Assembly (NCBI GenBank): GCA_964567545.1 | Contig: CAZMNB010000002.1 | Location: forward strand, 3,682-67,681 | Direction: 5' to 3' | Length of the DNA: 64,000 bases | Source of the DNA: UBA7398 sp964567545 | GTDB taxonomy: Bacteria > Actinomycetota > Actinomycetes > Nanopelagicales > Nanopelagicaceae | In this document: piece by piece, positions 16,767 to 24,781 of the stretch | Layout: each line of letters begins with the position of its first letter | Position numbering within the stretch: the stretch's first letter is position 1 | Notes under the pieces: generated by a model | What the model was told of the DNA's origin: nothing | The model's input: only the letters and a program-made list of their open reading frames with translations | Databases searched by the model: none | Made by a program: the position numbers and the translations under genes

Positions 16767-17605
16767 TAGCCCTTTATCCCTCCATAGAAACGGAAACCAT
16801 ATTTTCTATTTACATAGAAATACATAAGTACCACAGGAATTGTGTATAAAAAAGAAAATGCTGCAACTAATCGAATTACAGCCTGCCCGCCCTCGTTATA
16901 GAAGCTATACATCATTACCGCGCCTGGTTGCTTATTTATGTCACGAATTAATATAAACGGTACTAAAAAATTTCCCCAGGCTTGCACAAACGACCAGACA
17001 AAAATTACTGCTAATCCAGGTCGGATAACGGGGGTAACAATGTCTTTGAGAATCCTAAAAGAAGAAGCGCCGAAAATCTGAGCGGATTCCTCATAACTTT
17101 TTGGAATTGAATCTGTAAAATCTTTCAAAATGAAAATAGCGGCTGGTATTAAACCACCAGTTAACACCAAAATAACGCCGTGGTAGGTATCCAAAATATT
17201 GAGTCGTAGCGCTAGTAAAAAAAGTGGAACCATTGCGGCACTGCCAGTAACAATCGAGGAGAAAAGTAATAGCAGGTAGAGAAAAGAATCTCGCCCTTTA
17301 AATTTAACTCGACTTAATACATAAGAAGCTGGTGCGCCAACAAGTATGACCATCAGTCCAGTACCTGCAGAGAAGAAGGCTGAATTGATAAGCGATCTAT
17401 ACGCATAAGGATTCAGTTTCATTTCTTCAAAATTCTGTAATCCAAAATGTGGAATTTTTAATCGATATGAAGGCGCGCCGTCAAACGGAGAAAGTGCTAA
17501 CCAAATCAGCGGCAGCGCAAAAAAAGAGACTACAAGAACAATAAAGATGGTTGTTGTAATTCGCTCGCTGACGCTCTTCTCCAAAATCCTCTTTTGGCCA
17601 GCCAT
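16766..17605 (-). CDS. Sugar ABC permease (MalG type)
   Basis: 279-residue permease with about six membrane segments. The EAA loop ESAQIFGASSFRILKDIVTP lies near residue 180. It overlaps both neighbouring genes by a base (17605 and 16766). It forms the channel with the MalF-type permease at 17605-18507. Confidence 0.92.
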   Translation of the reverse strand: MAGQKRILEKSVSERITTTIFIVLVVSFFALPLIWLALSPFDGAPSYRLKIPHFGLQNFEEMKLNPYAYRSLINSAFFSAGTGLMVILVGAPASYVLSRVKFKGRDSFLYLLLLFSSIVTGSAAMVPLFLLALRLNILDTYHGVILVLTGGLIPAAIFILKDFTDSIPKSYEESAQIFGASSFRILKDIVTPVIRPGLAVIFVWSFVQAWGNFLVPFILIRDINKQPGAVMMYSFYNEGGQAVIRLVAAFSFLYTIPVVLMYFYVNRKYGFRFYGGIKG

Positions 17606-18507
17606 TATTTACTCTTCTTTCCAGATCGAATCACAATAAGCGAAATTACTAAATTCATAAGAAGCATTAATGCTGCAATTGCCGATCCATACCCAAAATC
17701 TAGGTATCTTAAAGCGCTGTTATAAACAAAAATAGATAGAAGTTCCGATTTTCCACCGGGACCACCGCCTGTTAGCAGGTAAGGACCAAAATCATTAAAA
17801 GTCCAAAGCGAAATCAATAACAGATTAGTCAAAATGAATGAACGCGCTGATGGCAAGATGATGTGACGTAGCTGCTGCATTTTAGACGCGCCTGCTACTC
17901 GTGCTACCTCGATATGTGATTTTGGAATGGATGCTATCGCAGCACTAAACAAGAGCATAGAAAATGCGGTGCCACGCCAAATATTAAAAATTATTATTGA
18001 AGCAAGTGGATACTTGATTAACCACTGAATATCTAGACCGGTCAGCATGTTTAGCGTTCCTTGGTCGCCATTCAAAAAAGCAACCCAAAGAAACGACACC
18101 ACCGAGCTTGGCACGATCCATGCGCAGATTACGATCAATTCAACTGTGCTTCTTACCCGTTTGGATTGATTAGAGAGCACCCACGCCAAAATAAAACCAA
18201 GAACAGCTTGCCCAAAAATTGCTGAGCCAAGCGTGAAGATAATGGTTACTTTTAAGGAACTTAAGAACTGCGGATCGTGCAGCGCTTTTTGAAAATTATC
18301 GAACCAAATGATCTGCGGATTTGCTGCACTAAAACCAGTGAGTTTATAGTCTGTGATTCCTAAGTAAAGTGTCCAAACAGCAGGAACTAGAAGAAATATA
18401 ATAATGAAAAGCGTGGCTGGTGAAAGGAATACGGCCGCTGCGCCACCGTTAAGAATTGAATTCCCGGGCTTTGCAGCCCGGGAATTCAAACGAGTTTTTA
18501 TACTCAT
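17605..18507 (-). CDS. Sugar ABC permease (MalF type)
   Basis: 300-residue permease with about six membrane segments. Its EAA loop is EVARVAGASKMQQLRHIILP. It lies 31 bases downstream of the binding-protein gene. The GPGGKSELLSIFVYNSAL stretch before the last two membrane segments is characteristic of CUT1 sugar importers. Confidence 0.92.
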   Translation of the reverse strand: MSIKTRLNSRAAKPGNSILNGGAAAVFLSPATLFIIIFLLVPAVWTLYLGITDYKLTGFSAANPQIIWFDNFQKALHDPQFLSSLKVTIIFTLGSAIFGQAVLGFILAWVLSNQSKRVRSTVELIVICAWIVPSSVVSFLWVAFLNGDQGTLNMLTGLDIQWLIKYPLASIIIFNIWRGTAFSMLLFSAAIASIPKSHIEVARVAGASKMQQLRHIILPSARSFILTNLLLISLWTFNDFGPYLLTGGGPGGKSELLSIFVYNSALRYLDFGYGSAIAALMLLMNLVISLIVIRSGKKSK

Positions 18508-18538
18508 ATACCTTTTGTTATCAGACTAAGTATCCCGC

Positions 18539-20071
18539 TTAGTTACTGAGAACGTTAGTTGCGCCGACAAGTGCTTTCAAAGCAGTTTCGTATTCTGCTG
18601 CAACAGCTGCAACAGTTTGTCCAGAAACAATTTGACCAGTGGCCTTTTGTAACAGGGTAGAAACCGCATTGTAGTTTACTTCTGCAGGTCGGAAGAAAGT
18701 ATTTGGAATTGCATTTTCAAATACAAACTTTAGACAAGGATCCGCCAGTAATGTGATTGCATTTACATCTTTACGTTGTGTAATGCGAACTGCACCACCA
18801 ATTGACATATTTGCTAAAACTGCGCCTTTACTATTCATATACGACAATAATTCCCACGCAGTTTGCTTCTCATTAGAATTTGGATTGATTGTGTAACCAC
18901 CACCGCCTGAGTAACTCACGAAACTCTGACCGTTAACGCCGGATTTTGCGTTTTGTGCTGGAATTTTTGCAAAGCCAACATTTGTATCGCGATCCGCCAT
19001 TTTATAGTTGCCAGTTACAGGATTTATCACGCCGCGCCACTCATAATCGCCTTCGATCATCATTGCTAATTTACCTTTTGAAAATGCCTCAAAAGATGCG
19101 TTACGTCCGGCTTCGCCAGCGAGTAAATTCCAGTCGGAATTACCAACTTTTTTCACGTTATAAATGTTGTCATAAAAAGTCAACATGTCACGAACGGCCT
19201 TGGTATTACCTAAATACTTCTTAGTTTTCGCATCGTAAATGAGATTTCCAGCTCCCGCTAAGAAATTGAGGAAACCTTGCATGGCAGTCGCTTCACCCAT
19301 GCCACTTCCAGCATTAACTTGAATTGCTTGAACCTCAGGAAGCTTTGTTTTTAAAGTTGTTGCAGCAGTGAGAATTTCTGCCCAACTCGTTGGCTGCCAA
19401 TTTACAGGTAATCCAGCTTGAGCAAAAAGCGCCTTATTGAAATAAATAAATCGACCGTCAGTTCCTGAAGGAACTCCGTATACTTGATTATTATATGTCA
19501 TAACGCCTTGAACGCTCGTAGGAATTTGTGACCAACCATCCCAAGCCTTAACTGAAGCAGCCGTAGCAACTTGATTAAGTGGTTTGATGTAGCCGGCATC
19601 AGCAAATTCGGCAACCCAGAATCCATCTAGCGAAAGAACATCTGGTCCTTTTTTAGCCGCAAGATCTAATGCGAGTTGTGTCTTGAATGCTGTGTCGTCA
19701 ATTCCTTTAGGAGTGAATTTTACTGAAACTTGTTTTCCAGCCTCTGCGTTCAGCAATGTAAAGGATGGAATTACATAGTTAATGATCCAAGATGCAGTTT
19801 GATTGTTCTTTCCGCCGAGGATTGCATTTGCTGCAACCTCAACTGAATATACTTTTGTGTCGGTCCATACTTTTTTGTTACCGACCGCTTTACATTCAAC
19901 TGCAGTTTTTCCCGCCTTAGATGCAGCTCCGACTTTGGTGCATACTCCACCAACAGTTACAGGTGCTGCTGAAACAGCGGTTACGCTGCTAAGTATTAGT
20001 GCTACAGATAAACTCGCTCCAAAAAGCGATTTCAATACTCGACCAGAAGGTCGTCCGAGTTTGATTTGCAT
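18539..20071 (-). CDS. CUT1 sugar-binding protein with N-terminal Cys module
   Basis: 510-residue extracellular binding protein, about 80 residues longer than usual. Residues 1-36 are a signal peptide ending in AVSAAP. Residues 40-70 form a small module with C44 (VCTKVGAASKAGKT) and C60, closing at W69. The CUT1 binding-protein fold follows from about residue 75 (DVLSLDGFW, YGVPSGTDGRFIYFN, MIEGDYEWRG). A GGGAAAG-like ribosome-binding site precedes the ATG. The divergent gene encodes a GH84 N-acetylglucosaminidase, so an N-acetylglucosamine-containing glycoside is a plausible ligand (inference). The Cys module probably anchors the protein or forms a disulfide; its role is unknown. Confidence 0.9.
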   Translation of the reverse strand: MQIKLGRPSGRVLKSLFGASLSVALILSSVTAVSAAPVTVGGVCTKVGAASKAGKTAVECKAVGNKKVWTDTKVYSVEVAANAILGGKNNQTASWIINYVIPSFTLLNAEAGKQVSVKFTPKGIDDTAFKTQLALDLAAKKGPDVLSLDGFWVAEFADAGYIKPLNQVATAASVKAWDGWSQIPTSVQGVMTYNNQVYGVPSGTDGRFIYFNKALFAQAGLPVNWQPTSWAEILTAATTLKTKLPEVQAIQVNAGSGMGEATAMQGFLNFLAGAGNLIYDAKTKKYLGNTKAVRDMLTFYDNIYNVKKVGNSDWNLLAGEAGRNASFEAFSKGKLAMMIEGDYEWRGVINPVTGNYKMADRDTNVGFAKIPAQNAKSGVNGQSFVSYSGGGGYTINPNSNEKQTAWELLSYMNSKGAVLANMSIGGAVRITQRKDVNAITLLADPCLKFVFENAIPNTFFRPAEVNYNAVSTLLQKATGQIVSGQTVAAVAAEYETALKALVGATNVLSN

Positions 20072-20124
20072 TGGTCAACTTTCCCTTTAGTAGTGCTTCC
20101 GGTGGGACTGTTCTGAACTCTTAA

Positions 20125-20153
20125 AACATACTCGGGAAGTTCAAAATATGTAA
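20125..20153 (-). promoter_or_regulatory. Promoter of the sugar ABC operon
   Basis: TTACAT (20148-20153) and TATGTT (20125-20130) on the minus strand are 17 bases apart. The -35 overlaps the operator-like site at 20149-20162, as expected for repression by blocking RNA polymerase. The ATG of the binding protein is about 55 bases downstream. Confidence 0.4.
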
Positions 20154-20162
20154 TCGATATCA
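20149..20162. promoter_or_regulatory. Candidate LacI operator, second copy
   Basis: TGTAATCGATATCA is a CG-centred imperfect palindrome (10 of 14 positions symmetric). It matches the core of the site at 13280-13293 in 12 of 14 positions. The shared form is TGTAWTCGATAWCA. It suggests that the LacI protein at 12202-13230 also controls this operon and perhaps the divergent GH84 gene. Confidence 0.5.
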
Positions 20163-20255
20163 GAACCGCTTGTGCGTATTTTTGCCACTAAAAGTGACTG
20201 GTGTCAATGAATGGAAGTGGATTTTAAGCGAATCTTTGATAACGATTTAGCGATT

Positions 20256-20288
20256 GGGGTGAGAACGAATTCCAGAAATACTCACCCC
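20256..20288. repeat. Inverted repeat with 8-base arms
   Basis: GGGGTGAG (20256-20263) and CTCACCCC (20281-20288) are perfect complements around a 17-base loop. It could be a second protein-binding site or an RNA hairpin in the GH84 leader. There is no U-run, so it is not an intrinsic terminator. Confidence 0.4.
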
Positions 20289-20396
20289 TATTCTCCTCAA
20301 TTATTTAATTTGCGCTCAATCTTTGGCATTCGAACTAAACTAGATTCCAGAGGTGTTGAACTCTAAACCTAGACTCTAGAGAAATGGCGAGAAGAA

Positions 20397-22019
20397 ATGA
20401 AGCAGTCTATAACCGGAGCCACCTCTAACCAGTCGGAAATTGTTGAAGCATTTCTTAACAGTCGAGAATCTGCCTTTACCCTAAATTCTGTCGAATTAAT
20501 TAAAAGTTCCTCTGAAGTTTTCGATCACTTTAAAGTTTCGGTTGACCGAAAAAATAATTCATGCAAAATAGCCTATACAAGTGATGCCAGCATCCGATGG
20601 GCGCTCAATGCAATTGAAAATTGGTTGATTGAAGAATCTGCAACAACCTATGCCTTTGAATCTGCTCCGGCATTTAAATTTCGCGGTGTAATTGAAGGTT
20701 TCTATGGAACTCCTTGGACTCAGGCCGAAAGACTTCGAGGAGTAATTAGATTTGCAGATTTTGGCATGAATCTTTTCATGATTTCCCCAAAGGATTCACC
20801 GTGGCAGCGCTTTAATTGGCGCTTACCTTTTGAAGAAAATTTTTTATCTGAGATGAAGGAACTTGTAGAGGCTGGCCGAGCAAATTGCATTAGCGTTTCA
20901 TCTTCAGTATCGCCCGGCTTATCGGTAGCTTATTCAGATTTAGCCGATGTCGCTGCGGTAACTTTTCGTTTTGAACAATTGATGGAAATTGGCATGACTC
21001 ATATTGGACTGCTTTACGATGACATTCCTTGGGAGTTGCAAACTGAATCCGATATTAAAAAATATAGCTCTACTGCACTCGCACATGCCGACTTTGCTAA
21101 CCAGGTTTACCAAAGATTATTAAAGAAGAACCCAGATGTTCTGATGACCGTTTGCCCAATGCACTACAGCGGTCGTGGACCAAGTGTTTACTTGCAAGAG
21201 CTCGGTGGAACTTTAGATTCAAGGATAAATTTAATGTGGACTGGGCGCCAAATATGCTCTGAATACCTAGATATTTCCGATGCTATCGTCTTCAAAAACG
21301 ATACTAAGCGCGCTCCGTTCTATTGGGATAATTTCCCAGTTAATGATGGCTCGATGGCTAAGTCCTTGCATATCGCCCCAATTCAAGGACGAGAAGTTGG
21401 GCTGGAGCAATATTCAATCGGACTACTAACCAATCCAATGACCCAATTTGAACTCTCATTAATCCCAGTTTCTACAATTGGTGATTATCTCTGGAATTCC
21501 AAAGATTACAATCCTGAGATTTCGTGGGAGCGTGCACTAAGAAGATTAATTCCAAACGAAAGTGATCGATTAGCTGCCCGAAAAGTTTTAAGGTGCAGCC
21601 TTGGATCATGTTTAGGTGGTGATCCCGCCCCAGATTTACGCCGGGTATTTCATGCCGGGATAACCGCTTGGCGGAAAGGTGAGCTCGCTGTTTCTGCAAA
21701 AGTTTTTGAAGATGAAGCGAAGAGCATGCTTGCGGCTGCGGCTCAAATTGAAAGTTCAAATTTTTCGATGCCCTCGATTTCACGTGAACTTGCACCATGG
21801 TTAATCAAATTCAAAGTTGGTGCAGAAGTGTTAGCTGGTTTAGGTGCTGTAATTCTAAAATGTACTTTTAATTCTGAAATGAAAATTATTCGCGGAAGTG
21901 CTAATGAGATTGCACGTTTACACGAGCTTCGTGAGGTATTAGATGAACCAAAAAAGAATCTATTTGGAGATCAACTTGCTGGACCAATGCAGGAATTGAT
22001 TACCGAACTTTCTGCTTAG
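20397..22019 (+). CDS. GH84 beta-N-acetylglucosaminidase, cytoplasmic
   Basis: 540-residue glycosidase of family GH84 (O-GlcNAcase/hyaluronidase group). A short GH20b-like N-terminal domain (about 1-90) precedes the TIM barrel, which opens with GVIEGFYGTPWT (97-108). The catalytic Asp pair is D208-D209 in LLYDDIP, followed by WTGRQICS and YWDNFPVND, which line the N-acetyl pocket. It cleaves terminal beta-GlcNAc by substrate-assisted catalysis. There is no signal peptide, so the substrate must be imported, presumably by the divergent ABC system. The ATG has only an AGAA-type site before it. Its stop overlaps that of argG by 4 bases. Confidence 0.9.
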   Translation: MKQSITGATSNQSEIVEAFLNSRESAFTLNSVELIKSSSEVFDHFKVSVDRKNNSCKIAYTSDASIRWALNAIENWLIEESATTYAFESAPAFKFRGVIEGFYGTPWTQAERLRGVIRFADFGMNLFMISPKDSPWQRFNWRLPFEENFLSEMKELVEAGRANCISVSSSVSPGLSVAYSDLADVAAVTFRFEQLMEIGMTHIGLLYDDIPWELQTESDIKKYSSTALAHADFANQVYQRLLKKNPDVLMTVCPMHYSGRGPSVYLQELGGTLDSRINLMWTGRQICSEYLDISDAIVFKNDTKRAPFYWDNFPVNDGSMAKSLHIAPIQGREVGLEQYSIGLLTNPMTQFELSLIPVSTIGDYLWNSKDYNPEISWERALRRLIPNESDRLAARKVLRCSLGSCLGGDPAPDLRRVFHAGITAWRKGELAVSAKVFEDEAKSMLAAAAQIESSNFSMPSISRELAPWLIKFKVGAEVLAGLGAVILKCTFNSEMKIIRGSANEIARLHELREVLDEPKKNLFGDQLAGPMQELITELSA

Positions 22020-23359
22020 TTCTTTGAATCTCCGCCATCTATCTCGCCAACTAGTTTAAATTGACCACCACCTAGTTGTCCTTGAGCTTTATAAAGTTCA
22101 AGCTTTGCACGCGTATCTGCAATATCGAGATTCCGCATGGTTAGCTGACCAATTCGATCAACTGGACCAAATGCAGCGCCTTCAGTTCGTTCCATCGACA
22201 ACTTATCTGGGTGATAACTGAATGAAGGGCCAGTTGTGTTGATTATTGAGTAATCATCGCCGCGACGAAGTCGAATTGTTACTTCTCCGGTAACGGCTGA
22301 CGCTACCCACCTTTGCAGCGATTCGCGAAGCATTAGCGCTTGCGGATCAAGCCATCGACCTTCATAGAGCAGTCGTCCTAAACGTCGACCTTCCGCATGG
22401 TAATTAGCAATTGTGTCTTCATTATGAATTGCGCTGATCAATCTTTCATATGCGATAAATAGGAGTGCCATTCCGGGCGCTTCATAAATGCCACGACTCT
22501 TTGCTTCAATGATTCGATTTTCAATCTGGTCTGACATGCCTAAACCGTGTCTGCCACCTACCGAATTAACTTCGTTCATTAACGCAACTGAATCGTTAAA
22601 TTCTTTGCCATTAATCGAAACAGGTCGCCCTTGCATAAATGCAATTCGAACATCTTCACTTTCAATTAAAATCTTTGGATCCCAGAATTTCACACCCATA
22701 ATTGGTTCAACGATTTCAATTGAGGTTTCAAGCGATTCTAAAGTTTTTGCTTCATGAGTTGCGCCAAGAATGTTGGCATCAGTTGAATAAGCTTTTTCTA
22801 CGCTATCTCGGTATGGCAACTTGCGGTTAGCCAACCATTCGGACATCTCTTTTCGACCACCAAGTTCAGCAACGAAATCCGCATCAAGCCATGGTTTGTA
22901 AATTCTTAGTTTTGGATTTGCCAGCAATCCATATCTATAAAACCTTTCAATGTCATTACCTTTATAAGTAGAGCCATCGCCCCAAATTGAAACGCCATCT
23001 TGCAGCATTGCGCGCACTAAGAGCGTTCCAGTTACAGCACGACCAAGCGGTGTCGTATTGAAATATTGTTTACCGCCAGATTTAATATGGAATGCACCGC
23101 AAGCAATCGCGGCAAATCCTTCTTCAACAAGTGAAAGTCGGCAATCAATTAACCTTGAAATTTCTGCGCCATAAGCTTTTGCTCGATCTGGTACTGAAGC
23201 AATATCGGATTCGTCATATTGGCCAAGATCTGCGGTGTAGGTGCATGGAATTGCACCTTTCTCTCGCATCCAGGCAACCGCTACCGAAGTGTCGAGTCCA
23301 CCGGAAAAAGCGATTCCAACTTTTTCACCAACTGGGAGCGATGCAAGAACTTTTGACAT
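22016..23359 (-). CDS. argG: Argininosuccinate synthase, long (type 2) form
   Basis: ArgG joins citrulline and aspartate in arginine synthesis. The ATP pyrophosphatase loop AFSGGLDTS is at residues 17-25, and YTADLGQYDES, GAFHIKSGGKQYFNTTPLG and GDGSTYKGNDIERFYRYG follow. At 447 residues and with this layout it matches the E. coli-type long form rather than the roughly 400-residue form of many actinobacteria. It stands alone, without argH or argF. TAGGCT lies 6 bases before the ATG, indicating a leaderless message. Confidence 0.95.
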   Translation of the reverse strand: MSKVLASLPVGEKVGIAFSGGLDTSVAVAWMREKGAIPCTYTADLGQYDESDIASVPDRAKAYGAEISRLIDCRLSLVEEGFAAIACGAFHIKSGGKQYFNTTPLGRAVTGTLLVRAMLQDGVSIWGDGSTYKGNDIERFYRYGLLANPKLRIYKPWLDADFVAELGGRKEMSEWLANRKLPYRDSVEKAYSTDANILGATHEAKTLESLETSIEIVEPIMGVKFWDPKILIESEDVRIAFMQGRPVSINGKEFNDSVALMNEVNSVGGRHGLGMSDQIENRIIEAKSRGIYEAPGMALLFIAYERLISAIHNEDTIANYHAEGRRLGRLLYEGRWLDPQALMLRESLQRWVASAVTGEVTIRLRRGDDYSIINTTGPSFSYHPDKLSMERTEGAAFGPVDRIGQLTMRNLDIADTRAKLELYKAQGQLGGGQFKLVGEIDGGDSKN

Positions 23360-23365
23360 AGGGGT

Positions 23366-23371
23366 AGCCTA
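23366..23371 (-). promoter_or_regulatory. -10 box of a leaderless start (argG)
   Basis: TAGGCT on the minus strand ends 6 bases before the argG ATG at 23359, with no Shine-Dalgarno sequence between them. Confidence 0.45.
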
Positions 23372-23382
23372 ACTTAGAGCCG

Positions 23383-23775
23383 CTATTTCTCGGGCGTAAT
23401 TCTCATCTCAAGGTCCCTAACCACCCGATGCATCTCTTTCGACAATCCCTTTAATTCAGCTAATTCTTGATTGGCAATAGCGCGCGCATCTTTGGCCAAT
23501 TCGAATTCAGCCAAACTGGCCGTATGAGTTTCATTAATCTTTTCTTCGACATTTTTAGATTGAACGCTCTGCCCTACCATAATGATCGATAGCAATACCA
23601 GTTGCAAAAATGTCTGAGCAATCCAAGAGACAATTACAATCGTATCGCCACTTTTAATTGCATTAGGAAGTGAAATAAGCGCAATGGCTGCAAATAAATA
23701 AGCGCACCACATGGTACTCACTCCAGCAGTTATTCTTGAAGCGATCTTGTTATTCAAATTAGAAAATGTTCCCAT
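23383..23775 (-). CDS. Small two-helix membrane protein
   Basis: 130-residue protein with two membrane segments (about residues 22-42 and 48-70) and a charged, probably helical C-terminal tail (residues 75-130, rich in Glu, Lys and Ala). The TMWCAYLFAAIAL start of the first segment and the overall plan resemble DUF1003-type proteins, one of which lies at 61738-62235, but I cannot assign it firmly. It is divergent from the exported protein at 23840. Function unknown. Confidence 0.7.
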   Translation of the reverse strand: MGTFSNLNNKIASRITAGVSTMWCAYLFAAIALISLPNAIKSGDTIVIVSWIAQTFLQLVLLSIIMVGQSVQSKNVEEKINETHTASLAEFELAKDARAIANQELAELKGLSKEMHRVVRDLEMRITPEK

Positions 23776-23827
23776 TGTTTAAGAATAGCCTTAGTTGAGC
23801 CAAATGGCTCGTAACGCTATTTTCTGT

Positions 23828-23833
23828 AATAAT
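23828..23833 (+). promoter_or_regulatory. Extended -10 box of a leaderless start
   Basis: TGTAATAAT (23825-23833) looks like an extended -10 and ends 6 bases before the ATG at 23840. It favours that ATG over the in-frame TTG at 23795. Confidence 0.45.
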
Positions 23834-23839
23834 TGCCCA

Positions 23840-24352
23840 ATGAAGTCAACCAAGCCAATTTATTGGTTGCTGCTACCGGTTTTGTTGGCGCTGTCAGCAG
23901 GCTCAATTTGGGGAACTTTGAATTTTTATCCTAAGCAAAGCGCTTCAGATATGTCAAAACTAAGTCAGTGCCAAAACCTACGAGACTTTGTAATTTCTGA
24001 AGAGATTATCGGTCAAGCAAAATGGGGTACTTACCATTCGGATGTGTTGAAATATAAAACTGGTTTATCTGACCAAGCTAGAACTATTGCACTAGTAAAA
24101 TTGATTGCGAATGAAGCGATTGAGGTTTTGCAATCGGATTTGCGGATTTATGAAGAGATGGATGCCAATCGGGTTTGCCTAACACCAACGTTTGAAAAAA
24201 ATTTAAGTACGGTGATAACTGATACGCAATCCAGTATTGATTTCTTACTCGGTCAAGGGGAAATTAGTAGTCAGATGTTCGATCCTAACCAAGGCACTTG
24301 GAATCCTGCCTTTTACGATGCATATGAGTCCGCTGTAAAATACTTAAAATAA
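23840..24352 (+). CDS. Membrane-anchored extracytoplasmic protein, unknown
   Basis: 170-residue protein with an N-terminal hydrophobic segment (residues about 6-26, YWLLLPVLLALSAGSIWG) that would anchor or export it. The remainder is helical and soluble and contains two Cys residues (one in SQCQNLRDF, one in ANRVCLTP) that could pair outside the cell. The start is chosen from the extended -10 box 6 bases upstream; longer starts at 23795 or 23804 would add a hydrophilic tail before the anchor. I do not recognise the family. It ends 2 bases before the convergent hpf stop. Confidence 0.65.
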   Translation: MKSTKPIYWLLLPVLLALSAGSIWGTLNFYPKQSASDMSKLSQCQNLRDFVISEEIIGQAKWGTYHSDVLKYKTGLSDQARTIALVKLIANEAIEVLQSDLRIYEEMDANRVCLTPTFEKNLSTVITDTQSSIDFLLGQGEISSQMFDPNQGTWNPAFYDAYESAVKYLK

Positions 24353-24354
24353 AA

Positions 24355-24693
24355 CTAGTGCGCTGATTCCCTTCTAATTGATCCGCGCCGGATATTTTTT
24401 GATTTTTCATGCGCTTTCCTAATTTGCAATTCGAAGTTCTTGACTGCATCATCAAATGCGGCCAAATCATTGAAACCGGAGGATTCGGACTTAAATAGCG
24501 GACCACTCCCCCGGGAAGTCAGAATTACTTTATGCGCATTCTTACCTAACTTTGGATTACCTTCATGGATAACTTCTACTTCAATCCGCTCAATTGCAAC
24601 GTTAAATCTATGCATACTTTGCAATTTTTCTTCAATAATTTCTTTAAAGTCTTCGGCTACCGCACCGTTTCTAGCTCGTAGAACTATTTCCAT
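24355..24693 (-). CDS. hpf: Ribosome hibernation factor, short form
   Basis: 112-residue HPF/RaiA-type protein (sigma-54 modulation family) that binds the 30S decoding region and inactivates ribosomes in starvation. The start is the ATG at 24693 behind AGGAGG; an in-frame ATG at 24765 lacks such a site. The basic KLGKNAHKVIL segment and the terminal KNIRRGS tail are typical. It ends soon after the N-terminal S30AE domain and lacks the C-terminal dimerisation domain of the long HPF found in most actinobacteria, where hpf also usually lies between comF and secA. Here it stands apart. Confidence 0.82.
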   Translation of the reverse strand: MEIVLRARNGAVAEDFKEIIEEKLQSMHRFNVAIERIEVEVIHEGNPKLGKNAHKVILTSRGSGPLFKSESSGFNDLAAFDDAVKNFELQIRKAHEKSKNIRRGSIRRESAH

Positions 24694-24781
24694 ATGCTCC
24701 TCCTGGCTTTCAAAGTTATCACTTTTATTATCAAATTCAATGATTTCAAAGTGAGAAATCTCCAAGTAAACTGCAACTCTA

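Larger units (their letters stand above)
20072..20396. other. Divergent intergenic control region (325 bases)
   Basis: This is the only stretch over 300 bases without a gene. It separates the sugar-binding-protein operon from the GH84 gene. It holds a minus-strand promoter, a LacI-type operator that overlaps its -35, and a GGGGTGAG/CTCACCCC inverted repeat at 20256-20288. I found no small ORF with support, no tRNA and no recognisable riboswitch. Confidence 0.6.

Noticed and set aside
20256..20288. Intrinsic terminator
   Set aside because: The hairpin has a 17-base loop and no U-tract, and it lies between divergent genes.
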